Source of the DNA: Maritimibacter fusiformis
Lineage (GTDB): Bacteria > Pseudomonadota > Alphaproteobacteria > Rhodobacterales > Rhodobacteraceae
Direction: 5' to 3'
Assembly (NCBI RefSeq): GCF_008086115.1
Contig: NZ_VSIY01000013.1
Span: 248,001 to 312,000, forward strand
DNA length: 64,000 nt
Under the pieces are notes generated by a model. That model was given only the letters and a program-made list of their open reading frames with translations. It did not search any database and was not told the origin of the DNA. Every line of letters begins with the position of its first letter. Within the stretch, counting starts at the first letter, position 1. This document shows positions 9,310-18,705 of the stretch, in pieces. A program made the position numbers and the translations under genes.

Positions 9310-10181
9310 CAGACCCGACCTTCCAGCGCGCGGTAGAGCCAGAGCAGCGCGCTTGTCGGGGCATCGTCGGTGTGATGGATGTGAAACTGCCAGCCGGTCA
9401 GGCGAGCAAGCCCGTCGAGCCGCGCCTTGCGATCCGCCAGCCGGTCGAGATAGCGGGCCTTGAGATCGCCGGCCTTGCGGGTTTCGTATTCCAGACTGCC
9501 GCCCATCGAGCGAAACAGCGTGCGCCCGTCATAGGGAAACGCCTCTTCGGCGGGGTCGAGCACCTGGATCAGCGCGCCGGTCACACCGCGATCCGCCGCC
9601 GTGGTCAGCGCCGCCTCGACCGGGGCCGGGTCGCCGAGGAAATCGGACAGGAACACCGCCCGGCTGTGGCGCGGCATCACCGAGACATCCGGCGCGCCGT
9701 AATCGGCGGCGGCGGGGTGGGCGAGCGCCTCGGCCATACGCTCCAGTTGAAGATTGCCGCGCATCGGCGGCGCGCCCATGTCGCTCAGCCCGATCCGCTC
9801 TCCGCCCTGGTTCAGCAGGACCGACGCCGCCAGCGCGATCAGCGCGGCGCGGTCGGCCTTGGGCGAAAGGTCGGGGCGCGAGGCGAACCGCATCGATTGC
9901 GCCCGGTCGACCCAGAACACCACCGCCTGCGCCGCCTGCCATTCCTTTTCCTGCACGAAATGCTGGTCCGACCGGGCCGACCGGCGCCAGTCGATCGCCC
10001 GCGCCGTGTCGCCGGGCTGGGCCGGGCGGTATTGCCAGAAACTGTCGCCCAGACCGGGGCGACGCCGACCGTGCTCGCCCAGCACCACGCCCGACGCCAG
10101 ATGACGCGCCCGCGCCAGAAGCGGCGGCAGCGGCTGGGCAAGGGCCTCGGCCCGGGGGCGAAGGGGGACGGTCCGGGTCAT
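9309..10181 (-). CDS. DUF58 domain protein
   Basis: Cytoplasmic DUF58 protein of about 290 residues, a family that almost always accompanies MoxR ATPases and resembles von Willebrand A domains. It has the diagnostic segment YRPAQPGDTARAIDWRRSAR and the vWA-like strand AVVFWVDRAQSMRFASR. The ATG at 10181 (MTRTVPLRPRAE) is preferred over a start 12 codons upstream, because the extension reads through a proline/arginine-rich intergenic stretch. It shares its terminal base with the following BatA-like gene. About 110 bases separate it from moxR, and this gap holds a strong inverted repeat. Confidence 0.88.
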   Translation of the reverse strand: MTRTVPLRPRAEALAQPLPPLLARARHLASGVVLGEHGRRRPGLGDSFWQYRPAQPGDTARAIDWRRSARSDQHFVQEKEWQAAQAVVFWVDRAQSMRFASRPDLSPKADRAALIALAASVLLNQGGERIGLSDMGAPPMRGNLQLERMAEALAHPAAADYGAPDVSVMPRHSRAVFLSDFLGDPAPVEAALTTAADRGVTGALIQVLDPAEEAFPYDGRTLFRSMGGSLEYETRKAGDLKARYLDRLADRKARLDGLARLTGWQFHIHHTDDAPTSALLWLYRALEGRV

Positions 10182-10213
10182 GTGTGGCGCGCGCCTTGGG
10201 GGGTCTGTTCCCC

Positions 10214-10242
10214 GCATTCATAGCGCTGCGCGATATGAATGC
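10214..10242. repeat. Inverted repeat between moxR and the DUF58 gene
   Basis: Perfect 9-bp inverted repeat GCATTCATA / TATGAATGC separated by 11 bases (GCGCTGCGCGA). It lies within the 110-base gap of the operon, 33 bases upstream of the DUF58 start. It can form a hairpin in the transcript or bind a dimeric protein. There is no T-run on either side, so a simple terminator is unlikely. Confidence 0.55.
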
Positions 10243-10290
10243 GCCCCTCGAGGTGTTTCAGGAGCAAGGACTTGAAGGCGCAGCGTCCAG

Positions 10291-11298
<1,008 letters not shown>

Positions 11299-11355
11299 CC
11301 GCCATCTCCGATCCATAGTCGGGGGCCATTAAAGCCGAACGCGGACCGGAACCAA

Positions 11356-11955
11356 ATGACAAAACCGACAAACAGCGCAAATCGCACCCCTTCCGCCGAA
11401 AGCCTCGCCGGGGCGGCGAAGAAGGCGGCGAAAAACGGCCTGCCGCCGGTGCACCTGTGGAATCCCGAGTTCTGCGGCGATCTCGACATGCGCATCGCGC
11501 GGGACGGGACGTGGTTCTACCTCGGCACCCCGATCGGGCGGCCGGAACTGGTCAAGTTGTTTTCCTCGATCCTGCGAAAGGACGGCGACGACTATTTCCT
11601 TGTCACCCCGGTCGAGAAGGTCGGGATCACCGTGGACGATGCGCCCTTCGTCGCGGTCGACTTCACCGCCCAAGGCGCGGGGCGCGACCAACGCCTGACC
11701 TTCACCACCCATGTCGGCGACAGCGTGACCGCCGGCCCCGAGCATCCGATCCGGGTTGTGCGCGACCCCGAGACCGGCGAGCCGTCGCCCTATGTCAACG
11801 TGCGCGCCAACCTCGAGGCGCTGATCGACCGCAAGAGCTTTTACCGGCTGGTCGAGATTGGCGCGCATGAGGAACGTGACGGCAAAGACTGGTTCGGGCT
11901 GTGGTCGGATGGGGCGTTCTTCCCGGTCATCCCCTCCGCCGAGCTCGAGGTCTGA
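11356..11955 (+). CDS. DUF1285 family protein
   Basis: Cytoplasmic protein of 199 residues with the DUF1285 core (VHLWNPEFCGDLDMRIARDGTWFYLGTPIGR, FLVTPVEKVGITVDDAPFVAVDF). The family folds as two small beta domains and has no defined enzymatic role. The start MTKPTNSANRT at 11356 is the first ATG after the divergent moxR start; longer upstream extensions run antisense through moxR and are discarded. The neighbourhood (moxR, DUF58) is a common arrangement in Rhodobacterales and suggests a shared process. No regulatory motif is visible in the short divergent gap. Confidence 0.85.
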   Translation: MTKPTNSANRTPSAESLAGAAKKAAKNGLPPVHLWNPEFCGDLDMRIARDGTWFYLGTPIGRPELVKLFSSILRKDGDDYFLVTPVEKVGITVDDAPFVAVDFTAQGAGRDQRLTFTTHVGDSVTAGPEHPIRVVRDPETGEPSPYVNVRANLEALIDRKSFYRLVEIGAHEERDGKDWFGLWSDGAFFPVIPSAELEV

Positions 11956-12010
11956 CGGTTTCGGTTGCACCGGGCCGCGCGGCGGGGTTTTTTGGCATGG
12001 GGGAGACACC

Positions 12011-12760
12011 ATGCCCAGATTTGCCGCCAACCTGACCTTCCTGTTCCGCGATCTGCCGTTCCTCGAGCGTTTCGAAGCCGCCGCCGAGGCCGGGTTTCTG
12101 GGCGTCGAGGCTCTGTTTCCCTATGACGACGCGACCCCGGAAATCACCCGCCGCCTGAAGATGCACGGGCTGGCGATGGTGCTGATCAACGCCCCGCCGC
12201 CCAACTGGGCCGGGGGCGCGCGCGGGTTTGCCGCCGTGCCGGGCGGGGCGGAGCGGTTCCAAAAGGATTTCCGCCGCGCGCTGCGCTATGCCGAGGCGCT
12301 GGGCGCACAGCATCTGCACATCATGGCGGGCAAGGCCGAGGGGCTGGTGGCGCGGGCCACCTTCGTGGACAACCTGCGCTGGGCCACCGCGCAGGCACCC
12401 CGGACCAGCCTGACCATCGAGCCGATCAACCCGGGCGACATGCCGGGCTATTTCCTCAACGATTTCGACATGGCCGCCGAGATCCTCGACGAGGTCGGCG
12501 CGCCCAACCTGGGCCTTCAATTCGATATGTATCACGCCCACAAGATCACCGGCGACGGCTTGGCGGCCTGGGCCGCCCACGGCCACCGCGCGCGCCATGT
12601 CCAGGTCGGCGGGCTGCCGGACCGGCATGAGCCGCTGGCGGGCGAGATCGACTATCCGGCGTTCTTTCGCCAACTGGACGCCGAGGGCTACGCCGGCTGG
12701 GTGTCGGGCGAATACAACCCGGCCGGGCGCACCGCGGACGGGCTGGGCTGGATCGGCTAG
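12011..12760 (+). CDS. hyi: Hydroxypyruvate isomerase (xylose-isomerase-like TIM barrel)
   Basis: Hydroxypyruvate isomerase family enzyme interconverting hydroxypyruvate and tartronate semialdehyde in glyoxylate metabolism. The 249-residue protein has the AP-endonuclease-2 TIM-barrel motifs of the family: ANLTFLFRDLPFLERFEAAAEAGF, LTIEPINPGDMPGYFL, LGLQFDMYHAHKITGD, HVQVGGLPDRHEP, and WVSGEYNPAG. The metal-binding E, D, H and E positions are visible in these motifs. The start at 12011 follows GGGGGAGACACC. Its TAG stop overlaps the convergent kinase stop in a shared CTAG. It fits functionally with glcDEF about 10 kb away, although the genes are not adjacent. Confidence 0.88.
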   Translation: MPRFAANLTFLFRDLPFLERFEAAAEAGFLGVEALFPYDDATPEITRRLKMHGLAMVLINAPPPNWAGGARGFAAVPGGAERFQKDFRRALRYAEALGAQHLHIMAGKAEGLVARATFVDNLRWATAQAPRTSLTIEPINPGDMPGYFLNDFDMAAEILDEVGAPNLGLQFDMYHAHKITGDGLAAWAAHGHRARHVQVGGLPDRHEPLAGEIDYPAFFRQLDAEGYAGWVSGEYNPAGRTADGLGWIG

Positions 12761-13758
12761 ACCTTCAGCCCATGCTCGCGAAACCGCGCCTTGAGGTCCG
12801 CCTCGATCCGCGCGCCAAGGTGGCTGATCACCTCGCTGCCCGCGATATTGGCCATCGCGCCGCAAGTCTCGAGATCATACCCCTCGGCCAGCCCCCACAA
12901 AAACGCGCCGGCGAACAGATCGCCCGCGCCGGTGGCGTCGACCACCTTGGTGGGCACGGCGGGACAGTGGATGCGCTGGCCGCCCGAAAGGATATGCGCG
13001 CCGTGTTCGCTCTCGGTGCAGACCACGGTTTCGACCTCATCCGCAGCCGCCGCAAGGGCCGCATCGAAGCTGTCCGCGTCGGGATACATCGCGGTGATCT
13101 CGGCCCGGTTGGCGAACAGCAGGTCCACATCCTCGCGCAGCATCCGCGAAAAGGCGTCGCGGTGGCGGTCGATGCAGAACGGGTCGGACAGGGTCAGCGA
13201 CACCTTGCCCCCCGCGCCCCGCGCCGCCGCGATCGCCTTGGCGAAAGCCTCGATGCTTTCGGGACCATCAAAGCGGTAGCCTTCGAGGAAAATCCACTCG
13301 GCATCCGCCATCATCGCCTCGTCGATATCGGCGGGTGACAGGTGTTCGGTGACGCCAAGATAGGTGTTCATCGAACGCTCGCCGTCCGGCGTGACAAGGA
13401 TGATGCAGCGCCCGGTTTCGTGCGGATGGTCCTTCGGGGCAAGCGGCACCTCGTAAACCGCGCCCTGCGCGCGCAGGTCATGGGCAAAGATCGCGCCCAA
13501 CTGGTCGTCCTTGACCTTGCCGACATAGGCGGTGCGCCCGCCCAGACGGGCGATGCCTGCGATGGTGTTGGCGGCGGACCCGCCCGACATCTCGGTCGCC
13601 GGGCCGATGAGCCCGTAAAGCTCGACCCCGCGCGCCATGTCGGTCAGCTGCATGATGCCCTTCTCGACGCCGTTGCGCTCAAGAAAGGCATCGTCGCAAT
13701 GGGACAGAACGTCGACCATCGCGTTGCCGATGCCGACCACCTGAAAGCGTTTGGTCAC
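12757..13758 (-). CDS. PfkB-family sugar/adenosine kinase
   Basis: Ribokinase/PfkB-fold kinase of 333 residues, of the type often named adenosine kinase in alphaproteobacteria. It has the N-terminal GIGNAMVDVLSHCDD, the glycine-rich MSGGSAANTIAGIARLGG, and the C-terminal catalytic signature VVDATGAGDLFAGAFLWGL with the base aspartate. The start is a GTG at 13758 (MTKRFQVVGIGNAMVD) that overlaps the nth stop as GTGA, so nth and this gene are co-translated. The longer frame upstream translates nth out of frame and is rejected. Substrate identity (adenosine, fructose or another sugar) cannot be fixed from the sequence. Confidence 0.85.
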   Translation of the reverse strand: MTKRFQVVGIGNAMVDVLSHCDDAFLERNGVEKGIMQLTDMARGVELYGLIGPATEMSGGSAANTIAGIARLGGRTAYVGKVKDDQLGAIFAHDLRAQGAVYEVPLAPKDHPHETGRCIILVTPDGERSMNTYLGVTEHLSPADIDEAMMADAEWIFLEGYRFDGPESIEAFAKAIAAARGAGGKVSLTLSDPFCIDRHRDAFSRMLREDVDLLFANRAEITAMYPDADSFDAALAAAADEVETVVCTESEHGAHILSGGQRIHCPAVPTKVVDATGAGDLFAGAFLWGLAEGYDLETCGAMANIAGSEVISHLGARIEADLKARFREHGLKV

Positions 13759-14399
13759 AGGGTCTTCTCCTCGTATTGGCAGAGGTCGCGGATGATGCAG
13801 GCACCGCATTTGGGCTTGCGCGCAACGCAGATATAGCGGCCGTGCAGGATCAGCCAGTGATGCGCGTGAAGCTGGTAGTCGGCGGGCACGTTGTCCTCGA
13901 TGGCGCGCTCCACCGCCACGACATCCTTGCCGACCGCGATGCCGGTGCGGTTGCCGACGCGAAAGATATGCGTGTCCACCGCCTGCGCCGGGTGGTGCCA
14001 CCACATGTTCAGAACCACGTTGGCGGTCTTGCGCCCGACGCCGGGCAGGCTTTGCAGCGCAGCGCGGGAATTGGGCACCTCGCCGCCGTAATCCTCGACC
14101 AGAATCCGGCTCAACTTGATGACGTTCTTCGCCTTCTGGCGAAACAGCCCGATGGTCTTGATATGCTCGGTCAGGCCCTCTTCGCCCAGCGCCAGCATCT
14201 TTTCGGGTGTGTCGGCCACCTGAAACAGCGCCCGCGTCGCCTTGTTCACGCCGGCATCGGTGGCCTGCGCCGACAGCGCCACCGCCACCACCAGCGTGAA
14301 GGCGTTGACGTGCTCAAGCTCGCCCTTCGGCTCGGGTTCCGAGGCATGAAACCGCCGGAACACCTCGCGAATGGTCGGGAAATCCATCTGCTTTGCCAT
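13755..14399 (-). CDS. nth: Endonuclease III
   Basis: DNA glycosylase/AP lyase of base-excision repair acting on oxidised pyrimidines. The 214-residue protein has the helix-hairpin-helix segment LPGVGRKTANVVLN with the catalytic lysine, the downstream catalytic aspartate (VDTHIFRV), and a C-terminal 4Fe-4S cluster C-x6-C-x2-C-x5-C (CVARKPKCGACIIRDLC). Length is normal. It is first in a two-gene unit with the PfkB kinase, overlapping by four bases. An O6-alkylguanine-repair fusion gene diverges from it about 115 bases upstream. Confidence 0.96.
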   Translation of the reverse strand: MAKQMDFPTIREVFRRFHASEPEPKGELEHVNAFTLVVAVALSAQATDAGVNKATRALFQVADTPEKMLALGEEGLTEHIKTIGLFRQKAKNVIKLSRILVEDYGGEVPNSRAALQSLPGVGRKTANVVLNMWWHHPAQAVDTHIFRVGNRTGIAVGKDVVAVERAIEDNVPADYQLHAHHWLILHGRYICVARKPKCGACIIRDLCQYEEKTL

Positions 14400-14515
14400 T
14401 GGGCGGGTATCCCCAATCCAGGGGCCGAGGGCAAGCGCGGTTTCGCCATCTTTGCGCAGGAATCGGGTCGCGGGCGGGCGGGCAAATCCCTAGTCTTTGC
14501 ATCGAGGAGACCGAC

Positions 14516-15382
14516 ATGAGCCATATCGACCAGCACGCGGATGAAACCGCCTATCACTACCAGATCATCCGCCGCGCCATCGAGGCGATCGACGCGGGCG
14601 GACCCGGTCTGACGCTCGAAGAACTGGCCGGCGAGATGAACATGAGCCCGGCGCATTTCCAGCGGCTGTTCACGCGCTGGGTCGGGGTCAGCCCGAAACG
14701 CTATCAGCAATACTTGACGCTGGGGCTGGCCAAAACGCTGCTGCGCGACCGGTTCACCACGCTGGAGACGGCGAATTCGGTCGGGCTGTCGGGGTCGGGG
14801 CGGCTGCACGACCTGTTTTTGAAATGGGAGGCGATGAGCCCCGGCGATTTCGCCCGCCAGGGTGCCGGGCTGACGATCCGCTGGGGGTGGTTCGACAGCC
14901 CGTTCGGCCCAGCCCTGGTGATGGGCACCGACCGGGGCCTGTGCGGCCTGGCCTTTGCCGCCGAGACCGGCGCCGATGCGGCGATGGCCGATATGCGGGC
15001 GCGCTGGCCGAAAGCGGAGTTCGTCGAAGACCCCGGCGCGCTCGCCCCCGATGTGACGGCGGCCTTTGCGCAAAAGGGGGAAACGCACCTGCACCTGATC
15101 GGCGCGCCGTTTCAGATCAAGGTCTGGGAGGCGTTGCTGGCGGTGCCGTCCGGCCACGTCACCAGCTATTCCGAGATCGCCGCGGCGGTCGGCAACCCCA
15201 AGGCGGTGCGCGCGGTCGGAACCGCGGTCGGGCGCAACCCGGTGTCGTGGCTGATCCCCTGCCACCGCGCCCTGCGCAAATCCGGCGAGCTTGGCGGCTA
15301 TCATTGGGGCCTGCCCGTGAAACGCGCGCTGCTGGCGTGGGAGGCCGCGCGGGCCGACGCAGACGACCGGAAAACCGCCTGA
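14516..15382 (+). CDS. AraC-type regulator fused to methylated-DNA methyltransferase
   Basis: A 288-residue fusion. The N-terminal half is an AraC helix-turn-helix region (LTLEELAGEMNMSPAHFQRLFTRWVGVSPKRYQQ, residues about 32-68). The C-terminal half is an O6-alkylguanine/O4-alkylthymine DNA methyltransferase with the acceptor motif PCHRALRKSGELGGYHWG (active Cys about residue 249) and the MGMT DNA-binding segment VTSYSEIAAAVGNPKAVRAVG. It lacks the N-terminal zinc/Cys domain that makes E. coli Ada a methylphosphotriester sensor, so control must differ from classic Ada. Repair activity is strongly supported; gene regulation by the AraC part is inference. Confidence 0.9.
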   Translation: MSHIDQHADETAYHYQIIRRAIEAIDAGGPGLTLEELAGEMNMSPAHFQRLFTRWVGVSPKRYQQYLTLGLAKTLLRDRFTTLETANSVGLSGSGRLHDLFLKWEAMSPGDFARQGAGLTIRWGWFDSPFGPALVMGTDRGLCGLAFAAETGADAAMADMRARWPKAEFVEDPGALAPDVTAAFAQKGETHLHLIGAPFQIKVWEALLAVPSGHVTSYSEIAAAVGNPKAVRAVGTAVGRNPVSWLIPCHRALRKSGELGGYHWGLPVKRALLAWEAARADADDRKTA

Positions 15383-15492
15383 ACCGGCGGGATATCGCCA
15401 TGAATTGCAGGTCAAGCGGTAAAATACCTTCGTTCCGGGGAACGAATCTCCTACAGTCGCGTTAAGCTTCTGTTTTCAAAAGGGGGGATAAC

Positions 15493-16122
15493 ATGCCTAA
15501 CCTGAAACCAGCACTGGCGCTGCCGCTTGCTGCTGTCCTTGCTCTCACGGCCTGCGAAACCGCGGGGCCACGCGAAAGAACCGGCGCCACGGTGGGCGCT
15601 GTGGGCGGCGGCCTGCTGGGCGCGGCACTGGGCAGAAGCCCCGGTGCGGCGGCGGCGGGCGCGGTGGCCGGCGGGATCGTCGGCGGCGCCATCGGCCACG
15701 GTCTCGACAAGCAGGCGGGCGAATTGCGCAGCGCCTTCGGTGACAGCCGGATCGGCGTGGTCAACACCGGCTCGGCGCTGATCGTGACGATGCCGCAGGA
15801 CATCCTGTTCGCCACCGACAGCGCGACCCTGACCGGCACGCTGCAATCCGATCTGGGCGTGCTGGCGCGCCACCTGCAGAAATACCCCAACTCGACCGTG
15901 CAGGTGATTGGCCATACCGACAACGTGGGCGAAGCCAACTACAACCTGAACCTGTCGCGCCGCCGGGCGGCGGCGGTCACGGCAGTGCTGGTTTCCAACG
16001 GCGTGTCGTCCGGGCGCATCGCGACCATCGGCAAGGGCGAGGATCAACCGATCGCCTCGAACCTGTCGGCGGCGGGCCGCGCCCAGAACCGCCGGGTCGA
16101 GATCATCATCATCCCGAACTGA
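15493..16122 (+). CDS. OmpA-family lipoprotein with glycine zipper
   Basis: Outer-membrane lipoprotein of 209 residues. The signal peptide ends in the lipobox LTAC (lipidated Cys at about 21). A glycine-zipper region follows (GAVGGGLLGAALG, AGAVAGGIVGGAIG, residues about 35-75), then a C-terminal OmpA peptidoglycan-binding domain (ILFATDSATLTGTLQSDL, VQVIGHTDNVGEANYNLNLSRRRA, GRAQNRRVEI). This is the YiaD/Pal-like architecture that tethers the outer membrane to the cell wall. The gene stands alone and ends in a strong Rho-independent terminator. Its start follows AGGGGGGATAAC. Confidence 0.9.
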   Translation: MPNLKPALALPLAAVLALTACETAGPRERTGATVGAVGGGLLGAALGRSPGAAAAGAVAGGIVGGAIGHGLDKQAGELRSAFGDSRIGVVNTGSALIVTMPQDILFATDSATLTGTLQSDLGVLARHLQKYPNSTVQVIGHTDNVGEANYNLNLSRRRAAAVTAVLVSNGVSSGRIATIGKGEDQPIASNLSAAGRAQNRRVEIIIIPN

Positions 16123-16144
16123 TCGGGTCGATTCCACGACATCG

Positions 16145-16171
16145 AGGCCGGGCCGCGTGCCCGGCCTTTTT
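16145..16171 (+). terminator. Rho-independent terminator after the OmpA lipoprotein gene
   Basis: 9-bp perfect stem AGGCCGGGC / GCCCGGCCT with a five-base loop, followed by TTTTT, beginning about 22 bases after the stop codon. Confidence 0.85.
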
Positions 16172-16191
16172 CGTTGCCCGCCGCATCTTGC

Positions 16192-16208
16192 GGTCATATC
16201 TTTTGACC
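16192..16208. promoter_or_regulatory. Palindrome upstream of the GntR gene
   Basis: Inverted repeat GGTCA-N7-TGACC, centred 31 bases before the GntR start, in an AT-rich pocket. The layout equals that of the palindrome before glcD (GGTAA-N7-TTACC), which suggests autoregulation and possibly a shared regulator. This is inference from symmetry and position. Confidence 0.45.
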
Positions 16209-16230
16209 AATCACCGGACAGGGGCGAAAC

Positions 16231-16986
16231 ATGCCGTTCGAAAAGGTCGAGCCGGAAAAGCTGTCGGCGGCGGTCACGCGCCAGATCGAGCTGTTCATCC
16301 TGCGCGGCATCCTGCGCCCCGGCGAGCGTCTGCCGCCGGAGCGAGAGCTTGCCGAACGTCTCGCGGTGTCGCGCCCGTCGCTGCGCGAGGCGATCGCGGA
16401 TCTGCGCGACAAGGGCCTGCTCAGCACGAAGCGGGGGGCCGGGGTTTACGTGGCGGATGTGCTGGGGTCGGCGTTTTCACCGGCGCTGGTGCGCCTGTTC
16501 GCCTCCTATGACGAGGCGCTGTTCGACGCCATCGCCTTTCGCCGCGACATGGAAGGGCTGGCCGCCGAGCGCGCCGCGCGCTTTGGCTCCGACACCGATC
16601 TTGCGGTGATCGACGCGGCGTTTTCAAGGATGGCCTCGGCCCGGCCCGGCGACGAGGCGGCGCGGGACGCCGATTTTCACATGGCGATCATCGAGGCCGG
16701 CAACAACGTGATCCTGCTGCACATGATGCGGGCAATGTATGACCTCCTGGCGGCGGGTGTATTCTACAACCGGCAGGTGATCTTTGCGCGCAACACCACC
16801 CGCGCGGAATTGCTGCGCCAGCACGCCGCCATGAACGACGCGCTGCAGGCGCGCGACGCGAACGCCGCCCGCGCCGCCATCGAGGCGCATCTGGATTTCG
16901 TCTCGGGGGCGCTTGTCGACCATATCCGCGCCGAGGCCAACGAACAGGTGGCGCGTCAGCGGCTCGACCACGACACCGGGTCCTAG
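16231..16986 (+). CDS. GntR regulator, FadR/GlcC type (FCD domain)
   Basis: Transcription factor of 251 residues. The N-terminal winged helix (LRPGERLPPERELAERLAVSRPSLREAIADL) is typical of the FadR subfamily; the C-terminal FCD domain (about 95-235) retains the metal/ligand set D-x3-H (DADFHMAI), a middle histidine (RQHAAMNDAL) and a late histidine (AIEAHLDFV). This subgroup includes PdhR, LldR and GlcC, which sense small carboxylates. The presence of glcDEF and hyi in the window, and similar palindromes before both this gene and glcD, make glycolate or a related acid a reasonable candidate ligand. The TAG stop overlaps the convergent ArsR gene in a CTAG. Confidence 0.88.
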   Translation: MPFEKVEPEKLSAAVTRQIELFILRGILRPGERLPPERELAERLAVSRPSLREAIADLRDKGLLSTKRGAGVYVADVLGSAFSPALVRLFASYDEALFDAIAFRRDMEGLAAERAARFGSDTDLAVIDAAFSRMASARPGDEAARDADFHMAIIEAGNNVILLHMMRAMYDLLAAGVFYNRQVIFARNTTRAELLRQHAAMNDALQARDANAARAAIEAHLDFVSGALVDHIRAEANEQVARQRLDHDTGS

Positions 16987-17324
16987 GCGTCGTCGCGGGC
17001 GTCGTCGCGCAACTCCTGCGCCAGGAAGCGTTCGAAACTGTCGAGGTTGACCGGCTCGAACTGGCCAAAGCCCTGCATCCAGACCGACGCCCCCCTCAGC
17101 GCATCCGGTTCCAGCTTGCACCATTTCACCCGTCCGCGTTTCTCCTGGCTGATCAACCCGGCGCGGCTGAGGATGCCCAGGTGCTTGGAGATCGCGGCCA
17201 GCGACATCTCGAACGGCTCGGCCACGTCGGTCACGGCCATGTCGTCTTCCAGCAGCATCGACAGGATCGCCCGGCGGGTCGGGTCGGCAAGGGCAGCAAA
17301 GACGAGGTCGAGGCGGGTCTGCAT
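16983..17324 (-). CDS. ArsR-type winged-helix regulator
   Basis: Small helix-turn-helix protein of 113 residues (MQTRLDLVFAALADPTRRAILSML, MSLAAISKHLGILSRAGLISQEKRGRVKWCKL). The ArsR fold is clear, but the classical metal-binding ELCVCDL motif is absent, so it is probably not a metal sensor. Such proteins often regulate SRPBCC-type genes, but none is adjacent here. The ATG at 17324 is used because the upstream extension reads low-complexity intergenic sequence. It converges on the GntR gene with a CTAG stop overlap and diverges from the ATP synthase operon. Confidence 0.88.
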   Translation of the reverse strand: MQTRLDLVFAALADPTRRAILSMLLEDDMAVTDVAEPFEMSLAAISKHLGILSRAGLISQEKRGRVKWCKLEPDALRGASVWMQGFGQFEPVNLDSFERFLAQELRDDARDDA

Positions 17325-17494
17325 GCCCTCGCGATACGCCGGGCCCCGGCATTGGTCAACCGGCAGGTTGAATATGGCTGGAGCCCGCAAAACCGGCCAA
17401 ACCCCCGCCCGGCCCGGTCGCGACAGACTCGCACACCAGATTTTATCGTTTTTATTCAACGCCCTGCAGACCCCGACCCCAACGCCAAACCCAG

Positions 17495-17523
17495 TTGACT
17501 CACCGCCCCGCGCCGCTTAGCAA
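17495..17523 (+). promoter_or_regulatory. Candidate promoter of the F0 ATP synthase operon
   Basis: TTGACT (17495-17500), 17-base spacer, TAGCAA (17518-17523), about 30 bases before the atpI start. The -35 element is good and the -10 weak. It is the best sigma70-like match in the gap between arsR and atpI. Confidence 0.35.
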
Positions 17524-17555
17524 CACGCCAAGCACGTGAGGGGGCATTGCGCGCC

Positions 17556-17903
17556 GTGACCGAGCCAGAAACCGACTTTCCAAGGGACCGCCTGAAGGCG
17601 CTCGAGGACCGGTTGGCCAAGGCGAAAAAGGTCGAGGACGACGCCCACCACATGAAGAAGGATTACGCCCAGGCAAACCTGGCCTGGCGCATGGTCATCG
17701 AGCTGGTGGCCGGTCTGGGGATCGGTTTCGGCATTGGATACGGGCTGGATCGTCTGCTTGGGACGTTGCCCCTGTTCATGGTGATCTTCATCCTTCTGGG
17801 CCTGGCGGCGGGCATCAAGACGATGCTGGGCTCCGCCAAGGAGGTCGAACGGCAACTGGCAGCGAAAGCCGCCGAAGACGAGGAAGAAAGACGTGGCGAC
17901 TGA
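17556..17903 (+). CDS. atpI: ATP synthase protein I
   Basis: Small membrane protein of about 115 residues, an assembly factor or chaperone for the c-ring of F-type ATP synthase. The N-terminal half is charged and helical ([23 protein letters not shown]). Two hydrophobic segments follow, joined by a short loop ([24 protein letters not shown] and [19 protein letters not shown]). It is the first gene of the F0 operon and overlaps atpB by 11 bases. The preferred start is the GTG at 17556 (MTEPETDF), 11 bases after a GAGGGGG ribosome site; a TTG nine bases upstream is too close to that site. Confidence 0.88.
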   Translation: MTEPETDFPRDRLKALEDRLAKAKKVEDDAHHMKKDYAQANLAWRMVIELVAGLGIGFGIGYGLDRLLGTLPLFMVIFILLGLAAGIKTMLGSAKEVERQLAAKAAEDEEERRGD

Positions 17904-18657
17904 AGCGGCACCTGGAGAAGAGACCGGCGGGCTGGTGTTTCACCCGCTTGACCAGTTCATCGTCAAGCCCCTGTTCAACCCGGAGGGCGCGGTTCACTGG
18001 TATACCATCACCAACGTCACCCTGTGGCTGGCGCTGGCCGTGGTCGCCATCGTCGCGCTGTTCGTTCTGGGCACCCGTGGCCGGGCCATGGTGCCCTCGC
18101 GCAGCCAGTCGATCGGCGAGGTGCTCTACGGTTTCACCTACAAGATGGTCGAGGACGTGGCCGGCAAGGACGCGATCAAGTTCTTCCCCTACATCATGAC
18201 CCTTTTCATGTTCATCCTGTTCTCGAACTACCTGGGCCTGATCCCCGCCAGCTTCGCCACCACCTCGCATATCGCCGTCACCGGCGTGCTGGCGCTGGCG
18301 GTGTTCCTGACCGTCACCATCGTCGGTTTCGTCAAGAACGGCGTCGGGTTCCTGGGCCTGTTCTGGGTCTCGTCGGCGCCGCTGGTGCTGCGCCCGATCC
18401 TGGCGATCATCGAGCTGATTTCCTACTTCGTGCGGCCCGTCAGCCACAGCATTCGTCTTGGCGGCAACATCATGGCCGGCCACGCGGTGATGAAGGTGTT
18501 CGCGGGCTTCGCCGCGGTCGCCGCCATCAGCCCCTTCGCGGTGCTGTCGATCACCGCGATCTACGGGCTGGAAATGCTCGTGGCCGGTGTCCAGGCCTAC
18601 GTCTTCACCATTCTGACCTGTGTCTATCTCAAGGATGCGCTGCATCCGTCGCACTAG
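17893..18657 (+). CDS. atpB: ATP synthase F0 subunit a
   Basis: Stator subunit a of the F0 sector in the inner membrane, forming the two proton half-channels next to the c-ring. The 254-residue protein has five to six membrane helices and the essential arginine in [17 protein letters not shown]. The C-terminal helix has the family pattern [26 protein letters not shown]. It starts at GTG 17893 after GAGGAAGAAA, overlapping atpI. F1 genes are not in this window, so F0 and F1 genes are in separate clusters, as is usual for this group. Confidence 0.97.
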   Translation: MATEAAPGEETGGLVFHPLDQFIVKPLFNPEGAVHWYTITNVTLWLALAVVAIVALFVLGTRGRAMVPSRSQSIGEVLYGFTYKMVEDVAGKDAIKFFPYIMTLFMFILFSNYLGLIPASFATTSHIAVTGVLALAVFLTVTIVGFVKNGVGFLGLFWVSSAPLVLRPILAIIELISYFVRPVSHSIRLGGNIMAGHAVMKVFAGFAAVAAISPFAVLSITAIYGLEMLVAGVQAYVFTILTCVYLKDALHPSH

Positions 18658-18705
18658 GGTCGGACCCTTCAAGTTCAACGCAATTCCATCGTAAGGAGAG
18701 AAATC

